Origin: Sedimenticola thiotaurini
Lineage (GTDB): Bacteria; Pseudomonadota; Gammaproteobacteria; Chromatiales; Chromatiaceae
Direction: 5' to 3'
DNA length: 64,000 bases
Assembly (NCBI GenBank): GCA_007713595.1
Contig: VMRY01000041.1
Coordinates: 1 to 64,000, forward strand
This document shows, in pieces, positions 52,439 to 61,385 of the stretch. Within the stretch, counting starts at the first letter, position 1. Every line of letters starts with the position of its first letter. The notes below the pieces were generated by a model. It was not told the DNA's origin, did no database searches, and saw only the letters and a list, made by a program, of their open reading frames with translations. Position numbers and translations under genes: made by a program.

Positions 52439-53140
52439 GTGCCAAGAAAGCCACGATTTTTTGTACCGGGTATGCCTGTGCATATCGTGCAGCGCGGTCA
52501 TAGCCGTGAGCCAGTCTTCTTTGAAGACAACGATTATCTGGCTTATCTAAGGTGGCTTAAGGAGGCGGCTGATCGCTATAATGTCAACATACATGCTTAT
52601 GTTCTAATGACCAATCATATTCACATCTTGGCTACCGCAGAGGATAAAGACGGCATCACAAGGATGATGCAATATGTCGGTAGATACTATGTGCCCTATA
52701 TTAATCATACATACGGAACGAGTGGATCTATCTGGGAAGGGCGATATAAAGCCAGCCTCATTAATGATGAGGAGTATCTTCTAACTTGTATGCGATATAT
52801 TGAGCTGAACCCGGTCAGGGCTGACATGGCCCGTTCTCCCGCACATTATCGCTGGTCGAGTTATCGCCGTAATGGGCAGGGGAAAGTCGATGAGCTCGTA
52901 AGTAGTCATGCAATCTATGGAGCATTAGGCAGGACGCAGTCAAGCCGAACAGAAGCTTATAAATCGCTCTTTAAGGCTCATTTAGATAATGAGGCACTAG
53001 AAGATATTCGCGCAGCATGGCAAACGGGAACGCCACTCGGTAATGATTACTTTCGACAGAAGATTGAAAATAAACTGAAGTGTAAAGTAGGGCAGGCAAG
53101 GCGAGGCCGCCCTGCTGTGCAGAAGGTTGGAGATGGCTAA
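52439..53140 (+). CDS. REP-associated tyrosine transposase (RayT/TnpA-REP)
   Basis: A 233-residue single-strand HUH transposase related to IS200/IS605. The HUH motif is His60-x-His62 in MTNHIHIL; catalytic Tyr candidates are Tyr83/Tyr84 in GRYYVPYIN. SGSIWEGRYKASLI and CMRYIELNPVRADM are family hallmarks. These domesticated proteins act on REP repeats rather than moving themselves. Start is GTG. The sequence AAAAAGGTCAGAGCCCATTA just upstream (from about 52362) resembles a string often found beside such genes. A REP-like element lies 460 bases upstream. Confidence 0.93.
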   Translation: MPRKPRFFVPGMPVHIVQRGHSREPVFFEDNDYLAYLRWLKEAADRYNVNIHAYVLMTNHIHILATAEDKDGITRMMQYVGRYYVPYINHTYGTSGSIWEGRYKASLINDEEYLLTCMRYIELNPVRADMARSPAHYRWSSYRRNGQGKVDELVSSHAIYGALGRTQSSRTEAYKSLFKAHLDNEALEDIRAAWQTGTPLGNDYFRQKIENKLKCKVGQARRGRPAVQKVGDG

Positions 53141-53213
53141 CAGACAAATCATAGCCAATGGACGTTTTAGTCGTATTCGAGATATTCAAGCCAATAAAAA
53201 CAAGGAAATAAAT

Positions 53214-53528
53214 ATGCTGATTAGTAACATGGAAATAATACCGGGCAAGCAGATTCAGAAACATCTGGGTTTGGTTCAGGGCAGTTCGGTACGTGCGAAG
53301 CATGTGGGTAGGGACATCATGGCCAGCCTGAAAAATATTTTTGGCGGTGAGCTGAAGGGTTACACGGAGCTATTACAGGAGTCCCGTGAAGAGGCGATGG
53401 ACCGAATGGAACAGCAGGCCAAAGGGGTAGGCGCCAACGCGATACTCAATGTGCGGTTCTCCACCTCGTCAGTGGCGCAGGGCGCGGCTGAAATCTATGT
53501 CTATGGCACGGCGGTGATCCTGGAGTAA
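53214..53528 (+). CDS. YbjQ/UPF0145 family protein
   Basis: A 104-residue protein of the YbjQ family, sometimes labelled heavy-metal-binding; the fold is a pentamer-forming beta/alpha domain of unknown function. Hallmarks are EIIPGKQIQKHLGLVQGSSVRAKHVGRDIMASLKNIFGGELKGYTELLQESREEA, spread over residues 6-60, then AKGVGANAILNVRF. The ATG at 53214 has an AAGGAAA site; longer frames run into the transposase gene. It is the first of three coupled genes. Confidence 0.9.
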   Translation: MLISNMEIIPGKQIQKHLGLVQGSSVRAKHVGRDIMASLKNIFGGELKGYTELLQESREEAMDRMEQQAKGVGANAILNVRFSTSSVAQGAAEIYVYGTAVILE

Positions 53529-53533
53529 GCGGC

Positions 53534-53989
53534 ATGTTTGAACTGATTATCTTTCTGGTTCTGATGACATTGGGTTACTTGGTGGGTCAGTACGCAGAAA
53601 AGAGACACTATAAATCGATTATTGAGCGTGAGAGGAAATTAAAAGATTTACACACGGTTGCAAGCCGATTTCCACCACCGGGTAAACGACATGAACAGTG
53701 CCTGGTGATGGGTAATACGGTTATCTCCGTGGATTATTTCAAGCGTTTTATTGCCTCTCTGCGCAACCTTTTTGGCGGTAGGATTACCTCCTATGAGACT
53801 CTGCTCGACCGTGCCCGCCGCGAATCCCTGTTGCGGATGAAAGAGCAAGCGCAAGAGATGGGAGCAGAGTATGTCTTTAACGTAAAATATGAGACCTCCT
53901 CTATATCAAAGGGGCAGAAAAATACGATCGGATCGGTAGAGGTACTCGCTTATGGTACGGCCCTGATGCGCCCGCGGGAAGAGTTGTGA
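53534..53989 (+). CDS. Membrane-anchored YbjQ-like protein
   Basis: A 151-residue protein: an N-terminal membrane helix (FELIIFLVLMTLGYLVGQYA), a charged helix, then a divergent YbjQ domain (FKRFIASLRNLFGGRITSYETLLDRARRESLLRM, GAEYVFNVKYETSSISKG). It is thus a membrane-tethered paralogue of the gene before it, which starts five bases upstream. Its stop overlaps the M48 peptidase start by four bases. Function unknown; the three proteins probably form one membrane complex. Confidence 0.88.
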   Translation: MFELIIFLVLMTLGYLVGQYAEKRHYKSIIERERKLKDLHTVASRFPPPGKRHEQCLVMGNTVISVDYFKRFIASLRNLFGGRITSYETLLDRARRESLLRMKEQAQEMGAEYVFNVKYETSSISKGQKNTIGSVEVLAYGTALMRPREEL

Positions 53990-54846
53990 AATTCGAGTAC
54001 AGGGAAATTCCCGAAGGGATAAACGTTACCAAGGTTCATCCCCTTCGGGAGCTGGCGGTACTGCTCGGTGGTGCCGTGTTGATTATTGTTGCAGTGGTCT
54101 ATGTTCTTGGGCTATCCGCCGGATTCCTTGCCAGCTATATTCCCTTCGAGATGGAGCTGAAGCTGGCCTCGTCGTTTCCAGTGGAGGAGGAGAGCAACGG
54201 TGAGATTGATGCCTATCTCGCACGGGTGAATAGTCAGGTTATAGAGGCGATGGCGCTACCCGAAGGGATGGATATCACACTGCGCTACTCCAGTGCCGAC
54301 ACAGTGAATGCGTTTGCCACCCTCGGCGGCAATGTGATGGTGTTTCGCGGTTTGCTTGAGAAACTGCCTAACGAAAACGCTCTGGCGATGCTGCTGGCTC
54401 ATGAGATAGCCCATGTTAAACACCGTGACCCGATTGTCAGCGTCACCCGTGGCATGACTATCAGTGCCGTATTGAGCTTTGTGCTGGGGCAGAGTGATCT
54501 TGGTGTACTGGGTGATACAGGGCTCTACACCTTGCTGCATTTTAACCGGGACATGGAACGAGCGGCCGATCATGAAGCGTTGGAAACCGTATATAAGATC
54601 TATGGCCACACACAGGGGGCAGATGAGCTGTTTCGAGTCCTCCAGGCTTATCGTGAAGAACTTGGTAAGGATGACGGTTTTGAGTTCCTGCAATCCCATC
54701 CGCTTGATTGGAAACGAATTAACGCCATAGATTCCTATGCCGACGACAACCACTTGAAAAACGAGGGTGAGCCTATCCCCATTCCCCAGAGCTTTTTCAA
54801 TGCGATGAAAGCGACAATTCAGAGCAGTGATAAAAAAGGAAAATGA
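53986..54846 (+). CDS. M48-family membrane metallopeptidase
   Basis: A 286-residue zinc peptidase with a membrane helix at residues 24-50 (LAVLLGGAVLIIVAVVYVLGLSAG). The HExxH site is His139, Glu140 and His143 (LLAHEIAHVKH), with the third ligand in DMERAADHEALE. Residues NAFATLGGNVMVF match the substrate-proximal strand of the BepA/Oma1 group. The start is GTG, overlapping the preceding stop by four bases. The likely role is quality control of membrane or periplasmic proteins, inferred from the family; the YbjQ pair suggests partners or regulators. Confidence 0.92.
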   Translation: MKFEYREIPEGINVTKVHPLRELAVLLGGAVLIIVAVVYVLGLSAGFLASYIPFEMELKLASSFPVEEESNGEIDAYLARVNSQVIEAMALPEGMDITLRYSSADTVNAFATLGGNVMVFRGLLEKLPNENALAMLLAHEIAHVKHRDPIVSVTRGMTISAVLSFVLGQSDLGVLGDTGLYTLLHFNRDMERAADHEALETVYKIYGHTQGADELFRVLQAYREELGKDDGFEFLQSHPLDWKRINAIDSYADDNHLKNEGEPIPIPQSFFNAMKATIQSSDKKGK

Positions 54847-54944
54847 ATTGAATAATCAGTTTGCCTTGCGTAAATAAAAGGGCGGGAATACAGTCTGTTC
54901 AGCTTTAAACCAAGCGGATCTCAAAAATTGGAGGAGGGAAAGTA

Positions 54945-55430
54945 ATGGCTAAGAAAGATCACCTATTCGCTGTAGATGTTCCTTTTCGTCCCCAGCCCTC
55001 GCTCTACCCGGAGCCTTTTGCTTCTCGAATGGCAGGGAGGGAAAAACGCAAACTGGGTGATTATTTTGGACTTTCCAATTTTGGCGTAAACCTGACACAT
55101 CTGGCGCCCGGTGCAATTTCTGCACTTCGCCATGCTCATAGTAAACAAGATGAGTTTGTCTATATCCTGCAAGGTCACCCTACGCTTCACAGCAATGCAG
55201 GAAAGAGTCAGCTAGCCCCTGGTATGTGTGCCGGTTTCAAAGCCGGTGCTGGCAATGCCAGTAATCTCATTAACGAGACCTCGGAAGAGGTGATTTATCT
55301 GGAGATCGGTGACCGGACGCCGGGTGATGAGGCGTATTACCCGGATGATGATTTGCAAGCACAGATGGTCGATGGACAGTGGCAGTTCAGCAACAAAAAT
55401 GGAATGGTATATACTGAAAATAACGAATGA
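54945..55430 (+). CDS. Cupin-domain protein
   Basis: A 161-residue single cupin. The metal-binding first motif is HAHSKQDEFVYILQG (two His and a Glu), the second is less regular (NETSEEVIYLEIGDR). It is close to the cupin group annotated as auxin-binding-like or transcriptional-regulator-type without a DNA-binding domain. Substrate unknown. A GGAGGAGGG ribosome site precedes it. It may be co-transcribed with the STAS-like gene 23 bases downstream. Confidence 0.9.
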   Translation: MAKKDHLFAVDVPFRPQPSLYPEPFASRMAGREKRKLGDYFGLSNFGVNLTHLAPGAISALRHAHSKQDEFVYILQGHPTLHSNAGKSQLAPGMCAGFKAGAGNASNLINETSEEVIYLEIGDRTPGDEAYYPDDDLQAQMVDGQWQFSNKNGMVYTENNE

Positions 55431-55453
55431 TTTCTATCCTGTAGTGCAAAGAG

Positions 55454-55831
55454 ATGGCCTATAAGCTTATTTTTGAGGAAGAGGGCAACTACCTTACGGT
55501 AACGGTAGAAGGTTCCAGAACGCATGCTGATCCAGTTAAAAGCGGGCAGATGGTCGTTGATAAAGTATTCGAAAAATGTAAAGCGTCGGGTCATACACGG
55601 GTTATGCTGGTTTCTCATCTTACAGGCAACTATCCACCTTTCGCCAATTATCAGGTTGTCTCTTCCCTGGAGCAGGTCGGGGTTCCAAAAGAGTGGAGAC
55701 TGGCCTATGTCAATCTTGATCAGGCGAGCCATACTGCCATTATGTTTAGCGAAACACTGGCCGTAAAAAAAGGATTTCAGGCCAGAGTGTTTGAAAATGA
55801 ACAAGAGGCCAGAGACTGGCTGAATGGTTGA
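55454..55831 (+). CDS. STAS/SpoIIAA-like protein
   Basis: A 125-residue protein with the STAS/SpoIIAA-like fold: GNYLTVTVEGSRT, the central HTRVMLVSHLTGNYP and the end KGFQARVFENEQEARDWL. Such small domains bind acyl chains or act as antisigma partners, but the group with this C-terminal DWL is uncharacterised. It lies 23 bases after the cupin gene on the same strand. Confidence 0.82.
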   Translation: MAYKLIFEEEGNYLTVTVEGSRTHADPVKSGQMVVDKVFEKCKASGHTRVMLVSHLTGNYPPFANYQVVSSLEQVGVPKEWRLAYVNLDQASHTAIMFSETLAVKKGFQARVFENEQEARDWLNG

Positions 55832-56004
55832 TGATTAGAGCTTTTACTTTTCGCATTTCACCTCATTATGGTTGAGTTTATTTTAGCCGTGGGTCGTCAT
55901 CCTAGGGCGGGCATTTATTATTGCCCGCGCGGAATCGGTGTTATCAATTCGTGGTGATGCTCTCATCCACTTTTATTTATTCTTAAAGCTTAGCGGTAAA
56001 ATAT

Positions 56005-56694
56005 ATGAGCCACCCTGAGATACATAGATCACATCGTGTTGGTTGGTTACGTGCAGCCGTATTAGGTGCAAATGATGGGATTGTTTCTACAGCGAGTCTT
56101 ATCATTGGCGTTGCTGCTGCAAGTACTAGCCATGAGGGGATACTGATAGCTGGTGTTGCGGGATTAGTGGCGGGTGCGATGTCGATGGCGGCTGGAGAGT
56201 ATGTATCGGTTAGTTCGCAGTCAGATACCGAAAACGCAGATCTCGCAGTTGAGAAAATAGCATTGGAACAAAATACCGAGTCTGAATTAGTAGAGCTTGC
56301 AATGATATATGAAGAAAGAGGGCTTGATTCAGGTTTGGCCATGCAAGTTGCAGAGCAGTTAATGGCTCACGATGCACTTGGGGCACATGCCAGGGAGGAG
56401 ATTGGTATCTCGGAGAGCGCAAGTGCCCAACCCGTGCAAGCGGCTTTATCATCAGCAGGAACTTTTACCATTGGTGCCGCGCTTCCGTTAATTGTCGCAT
56501 GGATGATTACAGGGGATCAGTTAATAACTTTCGTGGCGCTATCTTCACTTATCTTTCTTGCCCTGCTTGGTGGTATTGCTGCACGAGCAGGTGGAGCTTC
56601 CATTGTTGTTGGTGCTACCAGGGTCGCCTTTTGGGGCGCAATGGCAATGGCACTGACGGCTGGAGTCGGCCATCTGTTTGGCGTTGTGGCATAA
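56005..56694 (+). CDS. VIT1/CCC1-family transporter
   Basis: A 229-residue five-helix membrane protein of the VIT1/CCC1 (DUF125) family that moves Fe(II) or Mn(II). Diagnostic are LRAAVLGANDGIVSTASLIIGVAAA at the N-terminus and GLVAGAMSMAAGEYVSVSSQSDTE. The acidic cytoplasmic metal-binding segment follows (EQNTESELVELAMIYEERG). Conserved Gly/Ser/Ala-rich helices end the protein. In bacteria these are thought to lower cytoplasmic iron. No Fur box was seen upstream. Confidence 0.93.
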   Translation: MSHPEIHRSHRVGWLRAAVLGANDGIVSTASLIIGVAAASTSHEGILIAGVAGLVAGAMSMAAGEYVSVSSQSDTENADLAVEKIALEQNTESELVELAMIYEERGLDSGLAMQVAEQLMAHDALGAHAREEIGISESASAQPVQAALSSAGTFTIGAALPLIVAWMITGDQLITFVALSSLIFLALLGGIAARAGGASIVVGATRVAFWGAMAMALTAGVGHLFGVVA

Positions 56695-57014
56695 AGATCA
56701 ACTAGTAATAGAAGCAGAGATGCAGAGCAGCTTGTTTTAAAATTCAACAATACCGAGGTTGGTTTGTGAGCTGGTGAAGAAAGAATAATTTGAAACTAGT
56801 TAGAATTGTACCGGCAGTCAATAGCACTTCTGATGTTTACATGGATGGTATGGGTTGCTCTGTAGAGATAAATATACGTTGAAATAACCCCTTTATTTGA
56901 TGTGTTTATGCATACTTCAAAGCGATTGCTTTCAACTGACGATTTATCTTACCCTTCTATGTAACGGTAGTTCCGGTGATTCGATAATTAATCTCTACTT
57001 AAAGTTCGCAGCTT
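56695..57014. other. Intergenic region without recognised features
   Basis: About 320 bases between the VIT1-like gene and azlC, A+T-rich, with stop codons in all frames. No terminator, promoter or RNA gene could be supported. Confidence 0.4.
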
Positions 57015-57725
57015 ATGTCACATAATCAATCGGCCTTTTGGTGCGGTTTCCTCGACTGTATTCCATTTATCCTAGTGGTCGCACCATTTGGTTTGTTGTT
57101 TGGCGTGGTTGCAACGGAGGCGGGACTCAATCTGTTGGAGACCATGTCGATGACGGTATTGGTCATTGCCGGAGCTGCACAGTTTACAGCGCTGGCGCTG
57201 TTGCAGGATCATGCACCCACTATTGTTGTGATACTGGCAGCGCTTACCGTTAATCTACGTATGGCGATGTACTCTGCCGCGTTAGTGCCGCACCTTGGAA
57301 AAACCTCTCTCAGCACCCGGGCATTGGCCTCCTATTTCATGATCGACCAGACATTTGCTGTGTCGATTAAAAAGTATGAAAGTAATCCTCATTGGAGTAC
57401 GTCACAAAAAACCGCTTACTATTTTGGTTGTACGACAGCATTGTGTCCGTTCTGGTATCTGTTTTGTCTTACGGGTGCATTGGTTGGTCAATCCATTCCA
57501 AAAGAGTATTCACTCGATTTTGCCATTCCGATCTGTTTTATCTCTTTGATAGCACCCATGCTGCGAAGTCTTCCCCATCTGGTTTCTGCCCTTGTCTCGA
57601 TTGTACTGGCACTGGTGCTGGCCTGGATGCCTTATAACCTTTGGCTGATTGTTGCGGCAGTATTTGCCATGATGGCTGGCGCTAAAACAGAGCTTTGGGT
57701 GAAAAGCCGGAGAGCTGAATGTTGA
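57015..57725 (+). CDS. azlC: AzlC-family branched-chain amino acid exporter subunit
   Basis: A 236-residue inner-membrane protein of the AzlC/YgaZ family. Typical segments are PFGLLFGVVATEAGLNLLETM, VIAGAAQFTALALL, LRMAMYSAALVPHL and YFMIDQTFAVS. Together with AzlD it forms the AzlCD exporter for branched-chain amino acids (methionine in some species). It ends seven bases into azlD, so the two are translationally coupled. Confidence 0.94.
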   Translation: MSHNQSAFWCGFLDCIPFILVVAPFGLLFGVVATEAGLNLLETMSMTVLVIAGAAQFTALALLQDHAPTIVVILAALTVNLRMAMYSAALVPHLGKTSLSTRALASYFMIDQTFAVSIKKYESNPHWSTSQKTAYYFGCTTALCPFWYLFCLTGALVGQSIPKEYSLDFAIPICFISLIAPMLRSLPHLVSALVSIVLALVLAWMPYNLWLIVAAVFAMMAGAKTELWVKSRRAEC

Positions 57726-58045
57726 GCACATGGACTGTGTGGATTGTCATTATCAGTCTTGGTGTTGGTACCTATCTGATTCGTTTCTCTTTTCTCGGCT
57801 TGATCGGAGGTAGGGAGCTGCCAGAGTGGGTATTACGTCATCTTCGCTATGTGGCTGTGGCTGTCATGCCTGCATTAATTACACCATTGGTGATCTGGCC
57901 GGAGGCGACTGCTGGCGAGCCTGATCCATCGCGTTTGACGGCAGCAATCGCCGCATTTGTGATTGGTATTCGATTTAACAGCGTTATTGGTGCCATACTT
58001 GGGGGGATGGTAACCCTTTATGGCATGCAATACTTACTGGGTTAG
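57719..58045 (+). CDS. azlD: AzlD-family exporter subunit
   Basis: A 108-residue membrane protein of the AzlD/YgaH family, with about four helices (TWTVWIVIISLGVGTYLIRFSF, LRYVAVAVMPALITPLVIWP and the final IGAILGGMVTLYG). It is the small partner of AzlC. The overlapping start and stop show that the pair is one operon. Confidence 0.93.
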   Translation: MLSTWTVWIVIISLGVGTYLIRFSFLGLIGGRELPEWVLRHLRYVAVAVMPALITPLVIWPEATAGEPDPSRLTAAIAAFVIGIRFNSVIGAILGGMVTLYGMQYLLG

Positions 58046-58300
58046 GCTGTTATACAGCTAAGTTAAACTGATGGCTGATCTTGTAGGTTATTGAAAAAGG
58101 TGTGTTTTGTGGCACTCTGTTGATGCTGATCACACTCTTTTGTACGAGAAGGGTGTGCTTGGTGCCCACTATTCGCGTAGTATGCTAGGTATACTTGACT
58201 GCATTTCAAGATTCAGCAGGTTAAATTTCATGTCCATATTCGTAATGGTGAGTTCGAATGTGGGAAAAAACGACAATTCACCATTAATAGAGAAAGTAAT

Positions 58301-58507
58301 ATGAGCACAGGTACAGTTAAGTGGTTCAATGCAGATAAAGGTTTTGGTTTCATTACTCCAGAGGACGGTGGTAAGGACCTTTTCGTTCATCATTCTGAGA
58401 TTCAAAGCGGTGGCGGTTATGCGACCCTTAGTGACGGCCAGAAGGTAGAGTTTGAAGTAGGCCAGGGCCAGAAGGGTCCATGCGCTAATAAGGTTGTGCC
58501 ACTCTAA
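58301..58507 (+). CDS. Cold-shock-domain protein
   Basis: A 68-residue CSD protein binding single-stranded nucleic acid. Both RNP motifs are present: KGFGFIT and DLFVHHSEI; the second carries HH in place of the usual VHFSAI. The C-terminus [11 protein letters not shown] is slightly unusual, with a Cys. It is preceded by a 255-base leader region, and a long 5-prime UTR is typical of cold-inducible csp genes, but no cold-box match was found. Confidence 0.95.
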   Translation: MSTGTVKWFNADKGFGFITPEDGGKDLFVHHSEIQSGGGYATLSDGQKVEFEVGQGQKGPCANKVVPL

Positions 58508-58561
58508 ACCTAAAGCGCCCGGTATGCCGTAGAGGTGTACCAGACACAGCGATAAAGAGCT

Positions 58562-58640
58562 CCAGCGGAACGGATTCTAAGGGTATGTTTTGTGTTTCAT
58601 CTGATAACACAATGACAACTGCCCGGATTTGTTCCGCTGG
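58562..58640. repeat. Inverted repeat after cold-shock gene
   Basis: Two perfect 10-bp arms, CCAGCGGAAC and GTTCCGCTGG, are separated by 59 bases. CGGATT also occurs next to each arm as a direct repeat. It lies 54 bases after the cold-shock stop. The structure could be a 3-prime RNA fold or remnant of a small mobile element. Confidence 0.35.
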
Positions 58641-58751
58641 GCTTGACCTGATTATTCCGTGCTTGCGGGTTAACAAATTCAAGCTAATCAGCTACTACGG
58701 TCTTCAGTGGTCACCTGCCAGGGGGCTTGCCGTAAGTTAAATCCATAGCCG

Positions 58752-59789
58752 ATGATTACCTTCTACTCTTTACTTCACGAACGCCATGCCCCGGAGTATG
58801 AATTTTACCGTGGTGAGCGTGTTGCCTGCTTTGAATCTTCTTTACGTGTTGAATATGTGCACCAAGAACTGATTGCCCGCGGGCATGGTATCTGCACGCC
58901 GTCTTCTGACAGCAGGGAAGTTCTTACACAGATTCATACCGGACGGTATCTGAATTTTCTGGAAACGGCCTGGTCACGATGGCTGGCGGTCGATCCGGCG
59001 AATGCCTCTTCTCAACCGTTTCCATCAGTCTGGCCTGTACGCACACTGCGCAGTGATCTGGAGCCGGATAATTTCATCGCCCAGCTTGGTTTCTATTCAA
59101 TGGATAATGGAACGCCGATGGTGGAGGGAACCTGGGCCGCTGCGAAAGCGGGTGCTGATTGTGCAGCCAGCGCAGCGCATCTTGTACTGAGTGGCGAGCG
59201 GAGTGCCTTCTGTGCAACTCGTCCACCCGGGCATCATGCAGGTGCGGATTTCATGGGTGGCTACTGTTTTCTTAACAATGCAGCCGTTGCGGCACAGACG
59301 TTTATAAACAGTGGCGTCTCACGCGTCGCCATTCTTGATGTTGATTATCACCATGGCAATGGAACACAGAGCATTTTCTATGATCGCTCTGATGTGCTCT
59401 TCATTAGTATTCATGGCGATCCGCGTACGGAATATCCATTCTATCTGGGTCACTCTGATGAAATCGGCCAAGCTGCGGGAGAGGGGTTTAATCTCAATAT
59501 CCCCCTGTCAGCAGGGACCTCGTCAGACATCTGGTTTGAAGCGCTGGAACAGGCCTGTTCACGTATCACACACCACCGGGCAGAGGCACTGGTTGTTTCA
59601 CTGGGCTTGGACACCTTTGTTAATGACCCCATCTCCAGGTTTGCCCTGTCGACGCCCGATTTCAGCAAGCTGGGTGCCCGGTTGGAACGGATAGGTCTGC
59701 CGACGGTTTTTATTTTGGAAGGCGGTTATGCCACCCGGGAGTTGGGTATTAATGCCGTAAATGTTCTGGATGCATTTGATACTGCTTAG
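58752..59789 (+). CDS. Histone deacetylase/acetylpolyamine amidohydrolase family protein
   Basis: A 345-residue zinc hydrolase. The catalytic His pair is His161/His162 in TRPPGHHAG; zinc ligands are in ILDVDYHHGNGTQ and the SLGLDTFVNDP segment, followed by the Gly-rich FILEGGYATRELG. The opening YRGERVACFESSLRVEYV is that of bacterial acetylpolyamine amidohydrolases. Acetylated polyamines are the likely substrates; other amides are possible. No neighbour clarifies the pathway. Confidence 0.93.
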   Translation: MITFYSLLHERHAPEYEFYRGERVACFESSLRVEYVHQELIARGHGICTPSSDSREVLTQIHTGRYLNFLETAWSRWLAVDPANASSQPFPSVWPVRTLRSDLEPDNFIAQLGFYSMDNGTPMVEGTWAAAKAGADCAASAAHLVLSGERSAFCATRPPGHHAGADFMGGYCFLNNAAVAAQTFINSGVSRVAILDVDYHHGNGTQSIFYDRSDVLFISIHGDPRTEYPFYLGHSDEIGQAAGEGFNLNIPLSAGTSSDIWFEALEQACSRITHHRAEALVVSLGLDTFVNDPISRFALSTPDFSKLGARLERIGLPTVFILEGGYATRELGINAVNVLDAFDTA

Positions 59790-59944
59790 GGACTGGTTAA
59801 AAAATAAAGATCGCCAATCAGCTTCTGCACAAATACCGATACAGTTCGCTATTCCCGCTTAACTTCTGTAGTGTGACTCATCTACGGCATATGCCTTGTG
59901 GGAGCAAGCTGTCTGCTTTTTGTTTTTAAACAAGGCAGATAATA

Positions 59945-60592
59945 ATGGCACTACGGTTAAGTTATACCACGCATGAGTTTGATGAGGTGGATATCCATCT
60001 CCGTACACTGCGTGATCGACAGGAGTTTTCAGATGACGAGGGCGTTGCTGAAAAGCTCGGCATCTCCTCTGCACTATGGTCCCTGTTTGGTGTTATCTGG
60101 CCCTCCAGTCTGGTTCTTGCACACTATCTTTTTAAGTTTGATTTTGCAGACAAAAAAATTCTTGAGGTGGGTTGCGGTATCGGACTGACCAGTCTCCTGC
60201 TGAATCATCTCAATGCCGATGTTACTGCGACAGATTATCATCCTGAAGTTGAAGCATTTCTCCTAAAAAATACCCAGCTAAACCAGGACCCAGTCATCCC
60301 CTTTGTGCGTACTGATTGGGCAGACCCTGTAACCAGTCTGGGTGAATATGATTTGATTATCGGCAGTGATCTCCTCTACGAGGATGAACACGTTGAGCTG
60401 CTTTCTGATTTTATAGCTCAGCACTGCAAGGTGCATTGTGAGGTGATACTCGTTGATCCAGGACGGGGTCGTCATACCAAATTCAGTCGCAAGATGAGTG
60501 CACTGGGGTTTTCATTAGAGCTCACCAGGCCGCAAGATATGGATTATATTGATGAACCTTATAAAGGTGTTATATTACGTTACACGAGATAA
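59945..60592 (+). CDS. Class I SAM-dependent methyltransferase
   Basis: A 215-residue methyltransferase with the SAM motif ILEVGCGIGLTSLLLN, post-I acidic TDYHPEV and the motif YDLIIGSDLLYED, like the METTL21/lysine methyltransferase group (which has the D-L-L-Y signature). The target protein is unknown. It follows the deacetylase-family gene by about 155 bases on the same strand. Confidence 0.88.
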   Translation: MALRLSYTTHEFDEVDIHLRTLRDRQEFSDDEGVAEKLGISSALWSLFGVIWPSSLVLAHYLFKFDFADKKILEVGCGIGLTSLLLNHLNADVTATDYHPEVEAFLLKNTQLNQDPVIPFVRTDWADPVTSLGEYDLIIGSDLLYEDEHVELLSDFIAQHCKVHCEVILVDPGRGRHTKFSRKMSALGFSLELTRPQDMDYIDEPYKGVILRYTR

Positions 60593-60670
60593 AAATTGAT
60601 TTTATAGTCTGGTTTTTGTAACCCTACGGTTACTGTCGTCAACGCATTTTAAAGCCAGTGGTTCCGATAC

Positions 60671-61258
60671 ATGAATATCGCAATCTACATCTATGACAAT
60701 GCCGAGGTGCTGGATTTCTCTGGCCCTTTTGAAGTCTTCTCTACTGCAACGCGACTTGCTGGTTCACCGGAGCTGTTAAAGGTATTTCTGGTTGGTGAAA
60801 CCGGTCATGCTGTCACTGCCCGCGGTGGATACAGCGTAAATCCAGCCTACGGTTTTCATAATCATCCCGCTATTGATCTTCTGATCGTTGTGGGTGGTGT
60901 GCATACCGATGAGATGAAAAAAACGCAAGTGACCGATTGGATTGCAGCAACGGCGCGGAAGGCGCAATGGGTTGCTTCTGTCTGCACCGGTGCCTTTCTG
61001 CTGGCAGAGGCCGGTGTCATATCAGATGAGAACGTTACGACCCACTGGGAAGATATCCCTGATTTGCGTGCCCGCTACCCTGACCTCAAGGTGCACGAAG
61101 GAAGGCGCTGGGTCGATGAGGGGGCTATTATAACATCCGGTGGTATCTCTGCGGGTATTGACATGAGTTTGCATCTTGTCAGCCGTCTGCACTCTTTTGA
61201 GTTGGCTGAAAGCACGGCAAGGCAGATGGAGTTTGATTGGACAAAAAACCGCTCCTGA
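60671..61258 (+). CDS. DJ-1/PfpI family protein
   Basis: A 195-residue class I glutamine amidotransferase-like protein. The nucleophile is Cys105 in VASVCTGAFLLAEAG. The isonitrile hydratase (InhA)-like features are the FSGPFEVFSTATRL opening, VTTHWEDIPDLRARYP and TSGGISAGIDMSLHLV. It lacks the AraC-type DNA-binding domain often fused to such domains. Substrate unknown; similar proteins are annotated as isonitrile hydratases or transcriptional-regulator-like enzymes. Confidence 0.9.
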   Translation: MNIAIYIYDNAEVLDFSGPFEVFSTATRLAGSPELLKVFLVGETGHAVTARGGYSVNPAYGFHNHPAIDLLIVVGGVHTDEMKKTQVTDWIAATARKAQWVASVCTGAFLLAEAGVISDENVTTHWEDIPDLRARYPDLKVHEGRRWVDEGAIITSGGISAGIDMSLHLVSRLHSFELAESTARQMEFDWTKNRS

Positions 61259-61385
61259 TTGTTTCTCCAAGTGTGTGTCAAGCAAAGCGCTGTCCAACCA
61301 AGCCGACACTCTCTCCAATAAATCTAGCTTTTATCAAGCCATAATTGAATTACCGGCCTGCCCGTAAGCGGATACCAAATAAACA

